From NCBI RefSeq assembly GCF_019929345.1, contig NZ_JAHZPJ010000016.1, forward strand, positions 1 through 57,772: 57,772 nt of DNA. The letters are read 5' to 3'. Both the position numbers and the translations under genes were made by a program. The notes beneath the pieces are model-generated. The model searched no databases and was not told the DNA's origin. It saw nothing but the letters and a program-made list of their open reading frames with translations. Shown here piece by piece: positions 48,075-55,949 of this stretch. Position 1 is the stretch's first letter. The number at the start of each line of letters is the position of its first letter. The stretch comes from Streptococcus oralis. GTDB lineage: Bacteria; Bacillota; Bacilli; Lactobacillales; Streptococcaceae.

Positions 48075-49559
48075 ATGAAAAACTGGAAAAAATATGCTTT
48101 TGCATCTGCTAGCGTAGTCGCTTTGGCTGCAAGCCTTGCCGCTTGTGGAAACCTTTCAGGTAACAACAAAAAAGCTGCTGACTCAGCTTCAGGTGACAAA
48201 CCTGTTCTTAAAATGTACCAAATCGGTGACAAACCAGATAACTTGGATGAATTGCTAGAAAATGCCAACAAAATCATCGAAGAAAAAGTTGGTGCTAAAT
48301 TGGATATCCAATACCTTGGATGGGGTGACTACGGTAAGAAAATGTCAGTTATCACATCATCAGGTGAAAACTACGATATCGCTTTTGCAGATAACTATGT
48401 TGTAAATGCTCAAAAAGGTGCTTACGCTGACTTGACTGATTTGTACAAGAAAGAAGGAGCAGAGCTTTACAAAGCACTTGACCCAGCTTACATCAAAGGG
48501 AACACTGTAAACGGTAAGATTTACGCTGTTCCAGTTGCAGCCAACGTTGCATCATCTCAAAATTTTGCCTTTAACGGAACACTTCTTGCTAAATACGGTA
48601 TCGATATTTCAGGTGTCACTTCATACGAAACACTTGAACCAGTCTTGAAACAAATCAAAGAAAAAGCTCCAGACGTAGTACCATTTGCGGTTACGAAGAA
48701 CTTTATCCCATCTGATAACTTTGACTACCCAGTACCAAATGGACTTCCATTTGTTATCGACCTTGAAGGAGACACTACTAAGATCGTAAACCGTTACGAA
48801 GTACCTCGTTTCAAAGAACACTTGAAGACTCTTCACAAATTCTATGAAGCAGGATACATTCCAAAAGACGTAGCAACAAGCGACACTTCATTTGACCTTC
48901 AACAAGATACTTGGTTCGTTCGTGAAGAAACAGTAGGACCAGCTGACTATGGTAACAGCTTGCTCTCACGTGTTGCTAATAAAGATATCCAAATCAAACC
49001 AATCACTAACTTTATCAAGAAAAACCAAACAACACAAGTTGCTAACTTTGTCATCTCAAACAACTCTAAGAACAAAGAAAAATCAATGGAAGTGTTGAAT
49101 CTCTTGAACACGAACCCAGAACTCTTGAACGGTCTTGTTTACGGTCCAGAAGGCAAGAACTGGGAAAAAGTTGAAGGTAAAGAAAACCGTGTCCGCGTCC
49201 TTGATGGATATAAAGGAAACACTCACATGTCAGGTTGGAACACTGGTAACAACTGGATTCTTTACATCAACGAAAACGTTACAGACCAACAAATTGCAGA
49301 TTCTAAGAAACAATTGGCTGAAGCTAAAGAATCTCCAGCACTTGGATTTATCTTTAACACTGATAGTGTGAAATCTGAAATTTCAGCAATTTCTAACACA
49401 ATGCAACAATTCGATACAGCTATCAACACTGGTACTTTAGACCCAGAAAAAGCAATCCCAGAATTAATGGAAAAATTGAAATCTGAAGGTGCCTACGAAA
49501 AAGTATTGAACGAAATGCAAAAACAATACGACGAATTCTTGAAAAACAAAAAATCATAA
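48075..49559 (+). CDS. Sugar-binding lipoprotein of the ABC importer
   Basis: The 494-residue extracellular solute-binding protein has a lipobox (SLAACGN) and a family-1-type fold with LDIQYLGWGDYGKKMSV near residue 75. It captures the oligosaccharide at the membrane surface for the two permeases. Its strongly biased codon use (AAC, TTC, GGT) suggests high expression. AAGGAG precedes the ATG. Confidence 0.9.
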   Translation: MKNWKKYAFASASVVALAASLAACGNLSGNNKKAADSASGDKPVLKMYQIGDKPDNLDELLENANKIIEEKVGAKLDIQYLGWGDYGKKMSVITSSGENYDIAFADNYVVNAQKGAYADLTDLYKKEGAELYKALDPAYIKGNTVNGKIYAVPVAANVASSQNFAFNGTLLAKYGIDISGVTSYETLEPVLKQIKEKAPDVVPFAVTKNFIPSDNFDYPVPNGLPFVIDLEGDTTKIVNRYEVPRFKEHLKTLHKFYEAGYIPKDVATSDTSFDLQQDTWFVREETVGPADYGNSLLSRVANKDIQIKPITNFIKKNQTTQVANFVISNNSKNKEKSMEVLNLLNTNPELLNGLVYGPEGKNWEKVEGKENRVRVLDGYKGNTHMSGWNTGNNWILYINENVTDQQIADSKKQLAEAKESPALGFIFNTDSVKSEISAISNTMQQFDTAINTGTLDPEKAIPELMEKLKSEGAYEKVLNEMQKQYDEFLKNKKS

Positions 49560-49603
49560 AATCGATTGATTTCGTGTATTCATTCCTAATTCCTAAAAAT
49601 GTG

Positions 49604-49645
49604 ATCACTGCCTTCCTTAGTTCTCTAGGGGAGGTAGTGATTTTT
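49604..49645 (+). terminator. Terminator of the sugar ABC operon
   Basis: ATCACTGCC-TTCC pairs with GGGGAGGTAGTGAT with small mismatches, then TTTTT. Confidence 0.85.
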
Positions 49646-49719
49646 AGGATGTAAACATGAAAAGAGTGGTTCTGAGGGTTTATGCGATGTGATACACATA
49701 TATCTATAGGGAATTTATT

Positions 49720-50409
49720 ATGAAAAAATATCGTCTTCTTTTCAAAATGAGTGCTGTCTTCTCTTACCTATTTTTCGTATTTGGCCTTTCTCAGCTGACG
49801 CTTATTGTCCAAAACTATTGGCAATTTTCTTCCCAGATTGGCAATTTCTTCTGGATTCAAAATATCTTGAGTTTGCTATTTAGCGGAGTCATGATTTGGA
49901 TTCTGGTTAAGACAGGCCATGGTTATCTCTTTCGCATTCCAAGAAAAAAATGGCTTTGGTATTCGATTTTGACAGTATTAGTGGTAGTGCTCCAGATCTC
50001 TTTTAATGTTCAGACAGCTAAACATGTCCAGTCAACTGCGGAAGGTTGGGCTGTATTGATTGGTTATAGTGGGACTAACTTTGCAGAGCTAGGTATTTAT
50101 ATAGCCCTGTTCTTTCTGGTTCCACTGATGGAAGAGTTGCTCTATAGAGGATTACTGCAAAACGCTTTCTTTAAGCATTCGCGATTTGGTCTTGATTTGC
50201 TTCTTCCTTCTATTTTATTTGCTCTCCCTCATTTTTCAAGCCTGCCTAGTCTGTTAGATATCTTCGTCTTTGCAACACTTGGAATCATCTTTGCTGGTTT
50301 GACCCGCTATACCAAGAGCATCTATCCTTCCTATGCGGTGCATGTGATTAATAATATTTTCGCAACATTGCCATTTTTGCTGACTTTTTTACATAGGGTG
50401 TTTGGGTAA
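49720..50409 (+). CDS. CPBP (Abi) family intramembrane protease
   Basis: The 229-residue membrane protein has the CPBP motifs in order: EELLYRGLLQ (~140), FALPHFSSL (~166) and HVINNIF (~207), within about seven helices. Streptococcal members near bacteriocin genes are linked to self-immunity (family knowledge). A small bacteriocin-immunity-like gene follows, which fits this. Confidence 0.85.
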   Translation: MKKYRLLFKMSAVFSYLFFVFGLSQLTLIVQNYWQFSSQIGNFFWIQNILSLLFSGVMIWILVKTGHGYLFRIPRKKWLWYSILTVLVVVLQISFNVQTAKHVQSTAEGWAVLIGYSGTNFAELGIYIALFFLVPLMEELLYRGLLQNAFFKHSRFGLDLLLPSILFALPHFSSLPSLLDIFVFATLGIIFAGLTRYTKSIYPSYAVHVINNIFATLPFLLTFLHRVFG

Positions 50410-50471
50410 AATATTAGCATGAGAGTTAGGAATTATAGTTTTTAAATTTATAAGCGAATTTCAGGAGTGAA

Positions 50472-50774
50472 ATGAGTATGACACCATTAAAATGGTTTGC
50501 TGGAGGTAGAGAAAGGCGTTGTGAAGCGATGGCTATTATAGATCATCTATTGGAAGATATAAAGGCTGCGTCTCAACTTACTCCCTTGAAAAATCAGTTA
50601 GTGATTTATCAAAAACGATTAAAGGACGATGGGACTTCTACTCCATTTATTCTAAGCCAAATGAATATTGACCTTGCGCGTGTATTGATTGACAATAAGA
50701 TGATTTTGTCAGAAAGTCAAGCTGAGCAGATAAAAAAATTGAGAGAATTATCTGCGATTCGCTATGGTTACTGA
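50472..50774 (+). CDS. Bacteriocin immunity-like protein (EntA-immunity type)
   Basis: This 100-residue soluble, mainly helical protein begins MSMTPLKWFAGGRERR and has the four-helix profile of the enterocin-A immunity family (PF08951). Such proteins guard the producer cell's mannose permease complex against class II bacteriocins. No bacteriocin gene is visible nearby, so it may protect against other strains. AGGAG lies just before the ATG. Confidence 0.75.
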   Translation: MSMTPLKWFAGGRERRCEAMAIIDHLLEDIKAASQLTPLKNQLVIYQKRLKDDGTSTPFILSQMNIDLARVLIDNKMILSESQAEQIKKLRELSAIRYGY

Positions 50775-50905
50775 TGAAGTGCAGGGGTAGGACTCTTTCT
50801 ACAATTTCCGGTCAAATAAATTGCATTCGTTTTCCCAAGTGGGTATACTAGTATAGTTGAATGAAAAATTCTGAAAATTTAAGAATAGAAAAGAGAACAA
50901 ATCTT

Positions 50906-51892
50906 ATGGCAAAAGATATTCGCGTCTTACTTTACTACCTCTATACTCCAATTGAAAATGCAGAGCAATTTGCGGCAGATCACTTGGCTTTCTGTAAATC
51001 AATCGGTCTCAAAGGCCGTATCCTAGTCGCTGACGAGGGGATTAACGGGACTGTTTCAGGTGACTACGAAACAACTCAAAAATACATGGACTACGTTCAC
51101 AGCCTCCCAGGTATGGAAGACCTCTGGTTCAAGATTGACGAAGAAAATGAACAAGCCTTCAAGAAGATGTTTGTTCGCTACAAGAAAGAAATTGTCCACC
51201 TTGGTTTGGAAGACAACGACTTTGATAATGACATCAACCCACTTGAAACAACAGGTGCTTACTTGTCTCCAAAAGAGTTCAAAGAAGCCCTTCTTGACGA
51301 AGATACCGTTGTCCTTGACACACGTAACGATTATGAGTACGACCTAGGACACTTCCGTGGAGCTATTCGCCCAGACATCCGCAACTTCCGTGAGTTGCCA
51401 CAATGGGTCCGTGACAACAAGGAAAAATTCATGGACAAGCGTGTTGTGGTTTACTGTACAGGTGGCGTTCGCTGTGAGAAATTCTCAGGCTGGATGGTTC
51501 GTGAAGGCTACAAAGATGTTGGCCAATTGCACGGAGGAATCGCAACTTACGGTAAAGACCCAGAAGTTCAAGGTGAACTTTGGGATGGGAAAATGTACGT
51601 CTTTGACGAGCGTATCGCAGTTGATGTTAACCATGTCAACCCTACCATCGTAGGGAAAGACTGGTTTGATGGAACACCATGTGAACGCTATGTCAATTGT
51701 GGCAATCCCTTCTGTAACCGTCGTATCCTAACATCAGAAGAAAATGAAGACAAGTACCTTCGTGGATGCTCACACGAGTGTCGTGTTCACCCACGCAACC
51801 GCTATGTTTCAGAAAATGAATTGACACAAGCAGAAGTTGTTGAGCGCCTAGCAGCTATCGGTGAAAGCTTGGATCAAGTCGCTACTGTATAA
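50906..51892 (+). CDS. trhO: TrhO, tRNA uridine(34) hydroxylase
   Basis: The 328-residue protein (start [13 protein letters not shown]; the frame is open from 50861 but that start lacks a ribosome site) has an N-terminal UPF0176 domain, a rhodanese domain with the active Cys in [13 protein letters not shown] (~180) and a C-terminal Cys-rich segment ([21 protein letters not shown]). The family hydroxylates U34 of tRNAs using oxygen. Confidence 0.93.
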   Translation: MAKDIRVLLYYLYTPIENAEQFAADHLAFCKSIGLKGRILVADEGINGTVSGDYETTQKYMDYVHSLPGMEDLWFKIDEENEQAFKKMFVRYKKEIVHLGLEDNDFDNDINPLETTGAYLSPKEFKEALLDEDTVVLDTRNDYEYDLGHFRGAIRPDIRNFRELPQWVRDNKEKFMDKRVVVYCTGGVRCEKFSGWMVREGYKDVGQLHGGIATYGKDPEVQGELWDGKMYVFDERIAVDVNHVNPTIVGKDWFDGTPCERYVNCGNPFCNRRILTSEENEDKYLRGCSHECRVHPRNRYVSENELTQAEVVERLAAIGESLDQVATV

Positions 51893-51897
51893 CATCA

Positions 51898-51922
51898 AAC
51901 AGCTCCTCAGGGGCTGTTTTTC
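51898..51922 (+). terminator. Terminator of trhO
   Basis: AACAGC pairs with GCTGTT across a short CC/GG stem, followed by TTTTT. Confidence 0.85.
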
Positions 51923-51987
51923 TATGCTTTTTATCTAAAAATCTAAAATTTGTTTCTGTATCTTTCAGGAAAATAGGTTATACTATA

Positions 51988-52001
51988 TGTAAACGATTTC
52001 A
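51988..52001 (+). promoter_or_regulatory. cre-like (CcpA) site before the DUF4299 gene
   Basis: TGTAAACGATTTCA fits the loose cre pattern TGNNANCGNTNNCA. It lies three bases behind a -10-like TATACT (51980-51985) and next to the ribosome site AAAGGAGG. Confidence 0.55.
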
Positions 52002-52014
52002 AAGGAGGCCAGTT

Positions 52015-52875
52015 ATGGCGAAAACATTTTTTATCCCAAATAAAGAAAGCATTCTAGGACAACAGGAGATCTTGACTGCCAAGTCTATCTTGGCCTTGGT
52101 GGAGGGCTTGGAGTCACATAGCTATGATGCAGTCTATCTCCGTCAACCTCTCAATCGTCTCGAATATATGGAGTGTGGGGTTGTTGGTAAGTCGCAATTT
52201 CTCTTCAAAGTGAACTATGCGGATAGTCGAAAAGGCTATCAAGTGGTGATTCCAGATTTCCTTACTAGAGTGGACTGGGAGATTGTAGAGGCTCTCCTCC
52301 AGGCCCTATCGAGCAAGTTGGGACAAGTGGTAGAAGGGCTAGAAGGATTTGACTTTGAAGCTTATTTCCGACAAACAGTTCAGAAGTATCTAGCGGATAA
52401 GACGGCTCGTCTGGTATACTGCCAAGGTCTCTTGTCCCCTATCTATCTCAACAAGGAATACCTCGAGAGTTTTTTGACTGAGGATGGATTGGCACGTTTT
52501 GAAGAGCTGGTCAAGAAAGTTCAAGGTTCTGATGCCTATCTTGCCAGTGTGAAATTTTACCCAGACGCCCAAGGCAAGGTGCACGGTATCTATCACCTAG
52601 CCCAAGGAGTCAAGACAATTTTGCCAAAGGAACCCTTTGTACCAGCATCCTATACTGAGCAGCTAGCAGGCAAGGAACTTGTTTGGGAGATTGACATAGT
52701 GACGATTTCTGGTGATGGCTCAAAAGCAGAAGCCTATGAAGCCATCGCTCGCTTGGATTATGCAAGATTCCTAGAGTCGCTACCAGAAGTATTTTACCAG
52801 CAATTAGATGCTAATCAATTAGAGGTACAAGCCATTTTGGGAAAAGATTTTGAAGGATTGGCAACCATCAAGTAG
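52015..52875 (+). CDS. DUF4299-family protein
   Basis: The 286-residue soluble protein (MAKTFFIPNKESILGQQEIL, YDAVYLRQPLNRLEYMECGV) belongs to a streptococcal family of unknown function that I recognise from the same locus in pneumococcus. It has no signal peptide or membrane segment and no catalytic motif that I can name. The cre-like site upstream suggests sugar-dependent expression. Confidence 0.75.
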   Translation: MAKTFFIPNKESILGQQEILTAKSILALVEGLESHSYDAVYLRQPLNRLEYMECGVVGKSQFLFKVNYADSRKGYQVVIPDFLTRVDWEIVEALLQALSSKLGQVVEGLEGFDFEAYFRQTVQKYLADKTARLVYCQGLLSPIYLNKEYLESFLTEDGLARFEELVKKVQGSDAYLASVKFYPDAQGKVHGIYHLAQGVKTILPKEPFVPASYTEQLAGKELVWEIDIVTISGDGSKAEAYEAIARLDYARFLESLPEVFYQQLDANQLEVQAILGKDFEGLATIK

Positions 52876-52901
52876 ACATTGTCCAAAAAAGAGTAAGCAT
52901 A

Positions 52902-52935
52902 AAAATCCCTGTCATTAATAAATGGCAGGGATTTT
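52902..52935. terminator. Bidirectional terminator
   Basis: AAAATCCCTGTCATT pairs with AATGGCAGGGATTTT with one G-T pair, between two convergent genes. Confidence 0.93.
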
Positions 52936-52937
52936 GG

Positions 52938-53900
52938 TTAAAAGAAGGTCAGGATGCGAAGGTATTCCACTGTCAGCGCGAGCTCTGCAATGAAGAAGGG
53001 TAAGAGAATAGCACCATCAAGTAAGACAGCTAGCAAGAAACGATAAAATGGGTCAAGGCTACTGGTCTTGCTTGGCTTGCTAATCACAAAGAGATTGCCA
53101 AGGGCAAAGATGGTCATGCTTAGAAGAGTGAGGATACCAGCAAATCGTAAGCCACCAAAGAGTGCAAAGAAACTTGCTAGAGCCGTTAGGATAAGCGGGA
53201 TAGCAAAGAGTCTGCTATAACGGTCAAAGGCTTCTTGGAATGTGAAGTCGTTCTCCTGATCCAGCACACGTCGGACAGTAAAGCCTCCCAAAATGATGGA
53301 AAAGTAAAATAGAGCGCTAGCGACCAAGATAGAGAGTCCAGCAAAGAGATCTAAAGGAGGGAGCTGGTTAGGTAGATTATTGGCAATAGAGGCCATATAG
53401 CCATAGTAGAGGTGCTTGATATGATAGATACTAAAGAAAAGGTTGATTGACGACAGCAAGGTGAGTAGGCCAAAGACACTGTAACGATGCTTTTGGTCTC
53501 TAGTCTTGCTAGCAGTTGGTTCTTGGATAGCATCCAGCAGCCAAGTCCAAAGCAGTGCGATTTCTTCTTTTAATCGGGCAGTTTTACGAGGGTCAATATC
53601 TGGGATATAGGGGCTTTCTAAAGCCTTGCTGAGGATGCTTTTCTCTTTTACAGAGTCTTCTTGGCTGCGTTCCTCTTCAGCTTTCCCTTCTTCCTCTTCC
53701 TCGGTTTGGGCTTCCTCAATTACTTCGGGAGTTTCCTCCTCATGCGTTTCCAGCTCTTTAGGTGAGACAGAAGTTTCTTCATTTACTTGTAGTTCGGTCT
53801 CCACAGTTTCTGAAGTCTCAGGCTCGTTGGGCTGGTTTTCCGATTTCGTCTGAGGTGATTTTTTCTCAAGATCGGCACTTTCAAACCATTCTTGTGTCAT
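52938..53900 (-). CDS. Membrane protein with acidic N-terminal tail
   Basis: The start is ATG 53900, preceded by AAAGGAGG; the frame open to 53966 has no ribosome site. The 320-residue protein has a long Glu/Thr/Ser-rich disordered head (about 5-85) and five to six membrane helices (about 125-320). Function unknown. It lies beside, and in the same direction as, the DUF4097/DUF1700/PadR genes and probably belongs to that envelope-related unit. Confidence 0.75.
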   Translation of the reverse strand: MTQEWFESADLEKKSPQTKSENQPNEPETSETVETELQVNEETSVSPKELETHEEETPEVIEEAQTEEEEEGKAEEERSQEDSVKEKSILSKALESPYIPDIDPRKTARLKEEIALLWTWLLDAIQEPTASKTRDQKHRYSVFGLLTLLSSINLFFSIYHIKHLYYGYMASIANNLPNQLPPLDLFAGLSILVASALFYFSIILGGFTVRRVLDQENDFTFQEAFDRYSRLFAIPLILTALASFFALFGGLRFAGILTLLSMTIFALGNLFVISKPSKTSSLDPFYRFLLAVLLDGAILLPFFIAELALTVEYLRILTFF

Positions 53901-53962
53901 GGTGGAACCTCCTTTTTTATGGTTGTTTTCTATCTTTAGACTAGCAGATGAAAGCGTTTTTG

Positions 53963-54895
53963 TCAATGATTTCTAGGTGGAGCAGAGTATTCTTCTTCCT
54001 TGGGTAGGTAGATATCCCGATTGGCTTTTATAATGAGCATATCCTTAACATCTGCTTTGTCTGTCTTGTAAGGGTTGGCAAGTTCATTCTCTTTTTGTCT
54101 AGGGTGTTCTCTTTGTGCTTTACGATAAATACCGCCATGCTGAGAAGAAAGATCTAGATTGATACGATCGAATTCTGTCTTAGAAAGAAAGAGTGTTAAG
54201 TCATTGTGAGAGTCTAGTTCAACCTTGCCGTGAACCTGGATATTTTCAGCATAGATATGTCCCCCCTCCGTCTTGACCTGGCTATCTGTCAATTCGGCAT
54301 CAAAAATATTGATAATACTAGGTGTCGTTAGTGTACTGTTCTTGATGGAGCTTTCTGTTATTCTTAAGTGGTAGCCTTTTGTTTTGATTGTCGCATTTTC
54401 AAGTTTGGCTTGACGGATATTAGTTTGTCCACGATTGGCTGAGACGGTAATAGCTTTCAGAGTTCTTCCTTTAGGGAGGGAGAGAACGACTTCGTCAAAA
54501 CGGTGAGAATAACTGCTGGCGATACGAAGTAGGCCTTCGATCCCTGAGCCGAGAAAACGATGTTGGGAGGATTGTTTATCAGTGACGGTCAGTGTTTTGT
54601 CACTCATACCAGTAGTTAGATCGTGACGACCAGACACTGATGGATGATAGGTGATGTGGATCTTGTCATCTATAGACTCTGTGATAGTCAGACTGTGTTC
54701 CTCAAGAGTTAAATCAAGTTTTTCCACTTCGCTTCCAAAGGTCACTTCTTCGATACGATTGTCATAGACGGGGTCTTTTGACATGGCCAGCAAACTTTGA
54801 ATACCATTGGACTGTGCACCTGCAACTATCATGATAAAACCAAGGATTGTAGAAATCACACCAAAGATGAGAAATCCTTTTGTCAATTTACGCAT
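53963..54895 (-). CDS. DUF4097-type beta-helix membrane protein
   Basis: Start at the ATG giving MRKLTKGFLIFG (a GTG three codons earlier is possible). The protein of about 310 residues has one N-terminal membrane helix and an extracytoplasmic beta-repeat domain (alternating IRQAKLENATIKTKGYHLRITESSI) like DUF4097 adhesin/anti-sigma-type proteins. It overlaps the DUF1700 gene and belongs to a PadR-controlled operon, as in other Firmicutes. Confidence 0.82.
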   Translation of the reverse strand: MRKLTKGFLIFGVISTILGFIMIVAGAQSNGIQSLLAMSKDPVYDNRIEEVTFGSEVEKLDLTLEEHSLTITESIDDKIHITYHPSVSGRHDLTTGMSDKTLTVTDKQSSQHRFLGSGIEGLLRIASSYSHRFDEVVLSLPKGRTLKAITVSANRGQTNIRQAKLENATIKTKGYHLRITESSIKNSTLTTPSIINIFDAELTDSQVKTEGGHIYAENIQVHGKVELDSHNDLTLFLSKTEFDRINLDLSSQHGGIYRKAQREHPRQKENELANPYKTDKADVKDMLIIKANRDIYLPKEEEYSAPPRNH

Positions 54896-55481
54896 GTCTG
54901 TCACCTCTCTTTCCTTTTTTAAGAATCCATTGCACCAAGCGGACGATCAGGAGCCCAAAGAAACGAGCTACATAGGAGATGCCTAATAGAACAAGAGAAG
55001 AAGCACCGAGAGCAAGCAAACCAGCCCCGAAAATCAAAATAAAGGCAGATTTGGCTTCGACCAGAACACTAAAGCTCTCTATGATAAAGAGTCCGCCCAG
55101 CAGGATACCCGTCACAGAGACGGTAAAGAAGGCTAGAATGACAGCGGCCGCTGCGATAAAAAGTCCGATAATGGTTAAGATAATTGCAATTCCAACAGGA
55201 ATGCCGATAGGGGCTGCTAGTAAGGCCAAGAGGGCAATGTGTAGGAGTTGGCGATCATTCTTTTGAGCGGGTGCCTCATTGACTTTCTTGTCGAGGAGGT
55301 TAGAGAGGACATCATGAGCTGCTTCTTTTGGAGTTCCCAGACTGGCGATGAGTTCCTCTTCGCCCTCTGGACCTGCATCGTCAAATAGTTCCTTAAAGTA
55401 GTCCATGGCTTCGATGCGGTCAGCTTCAGGCAGTTTATGGAGATAGGTTTCTAACTGAGTCAGATAGTCAGTTCTTGTCAT
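54888..55481 (-). CDS. DUF1700-family membrane protein
   Basis: The 197-residue protein has an N-terminal helical HAAS-type region (LTQLETYLHKLPEADRIEAMDYFKELFDDAG) and four hydrophobic segments (about 80-185). DUF1700 proteins typically stand between PadR regulators and DUF4097 proteins in envelope-stress operons. It overlaps the padR stop by 14 bases. Confidence 0.88.
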   Translation of the reverse strand: MTRTDYLTQLETYLHKLPEADRIEAMDYFKELFDDAGPEGEEELIASLGTPKEAAHDVLSNLLDKKVNEAPAQKNDRQLLHIALLALLAAPIGIPVGIAIILTIIGLFIAAAAVILAFFTVSVTGILLGGLFIIESFSVLVEAKSAFILIFGAGLLALGASSLVLLGISYVARFFGLLIVRLVQWILKKGKRGDRHA

Positions 55482-55794
55482 GGCGGATACTCCCTTCTAT
55501 GATGCCGTTGACGGTGTCGGTATAGAGCGTCCACTCTTCCTTTAGAGTAACGAGCTGCTCTACGCCCTGATTGGTCAAGGAGTAGTATTTGCGCATACGC
55601 CCCTGAAACTCTCTAGAGTAGGTGGTCAGAAAGCCACTGGCTTCCAATTTTTTGAGAATGGGATAGAGCGTAGATTCTTTGATATTGGCGATGAGCTTAA
55701 TGGTTTGGCTAATCTCATAACCATAAGAATCCCCCTGCTCCAGCACAGCCAAGATGAGAAACTCGATCAAGGCAGAGGATGTTGGGAAGTACAT
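55468..55794 (-). CDS. PadR-family transcriptional regulator
   Basis: The 108-residue winged-helix protein (LIEFLILAVLEQGDSYGYEI, then ESTLYPILKKLEASGFL) is a PadR-type repressor of the short, Phenolic-Acid-Decarboxylase class. Lead gene of the padR-DUF1700-DUF4097 unit, and it probably represses that unit by binding the palindromes upstream. Ligand unknown. AAAGGAGG precedes the ATG. Confidence 0.92.
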   Translation of the reverse strand: MYFPTSSALIEFLILAVLEQGDSYGYEISQTIKLIANIKESTLYPILKKLEASGFLTTYSREFQGRMRKYYSLTNQGVEQLVTLKEEWTLYTDTVNGIIEGSIRHDKN

Positions 55795-55812
55795 GGGAAA
55801 CCTCCTTTATAT

Positions 55813-55901
55813 TATATAAAAATTTTATATATACTCTTTTCAAATATATTGTATCTCAAGTTGAAAGCCCTGTCAAGAAATATGTGTAAAAATTTTATAT
55901 A
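55813..55901. promoter_or_regulatory. Paired palindromes upstream of padR
   Basis: A perfect palindrome with nine-base arms, TATATAAAA-A-TTTTATATA, lies at 55813-55831. A second, partly degenerate copy (TGTGTAAAA-A-TTTTATATA) lies 70 bases away at 55883-55901. The first overlaps a -10-like TATAAT on the minus strand (55811-55816). They are good candidates for PadR operators. Confidence 0.6.
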
Positions 55902-55902
55902 T

Positions 55903-55931
55903 AAAAAACTCCTAGTAAAAACTAGAAGTTT
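55903..55931 (-). terminator. Terminator of the right-edge gene
   Basis: On the minus strand CTTCTAGT pairs with ACTAGGAG around TTTT, followed by TTTTTT. Confidence 0.8.
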
Positions 55932-55949
55932 AGAGGATTTTTTCAGCCT

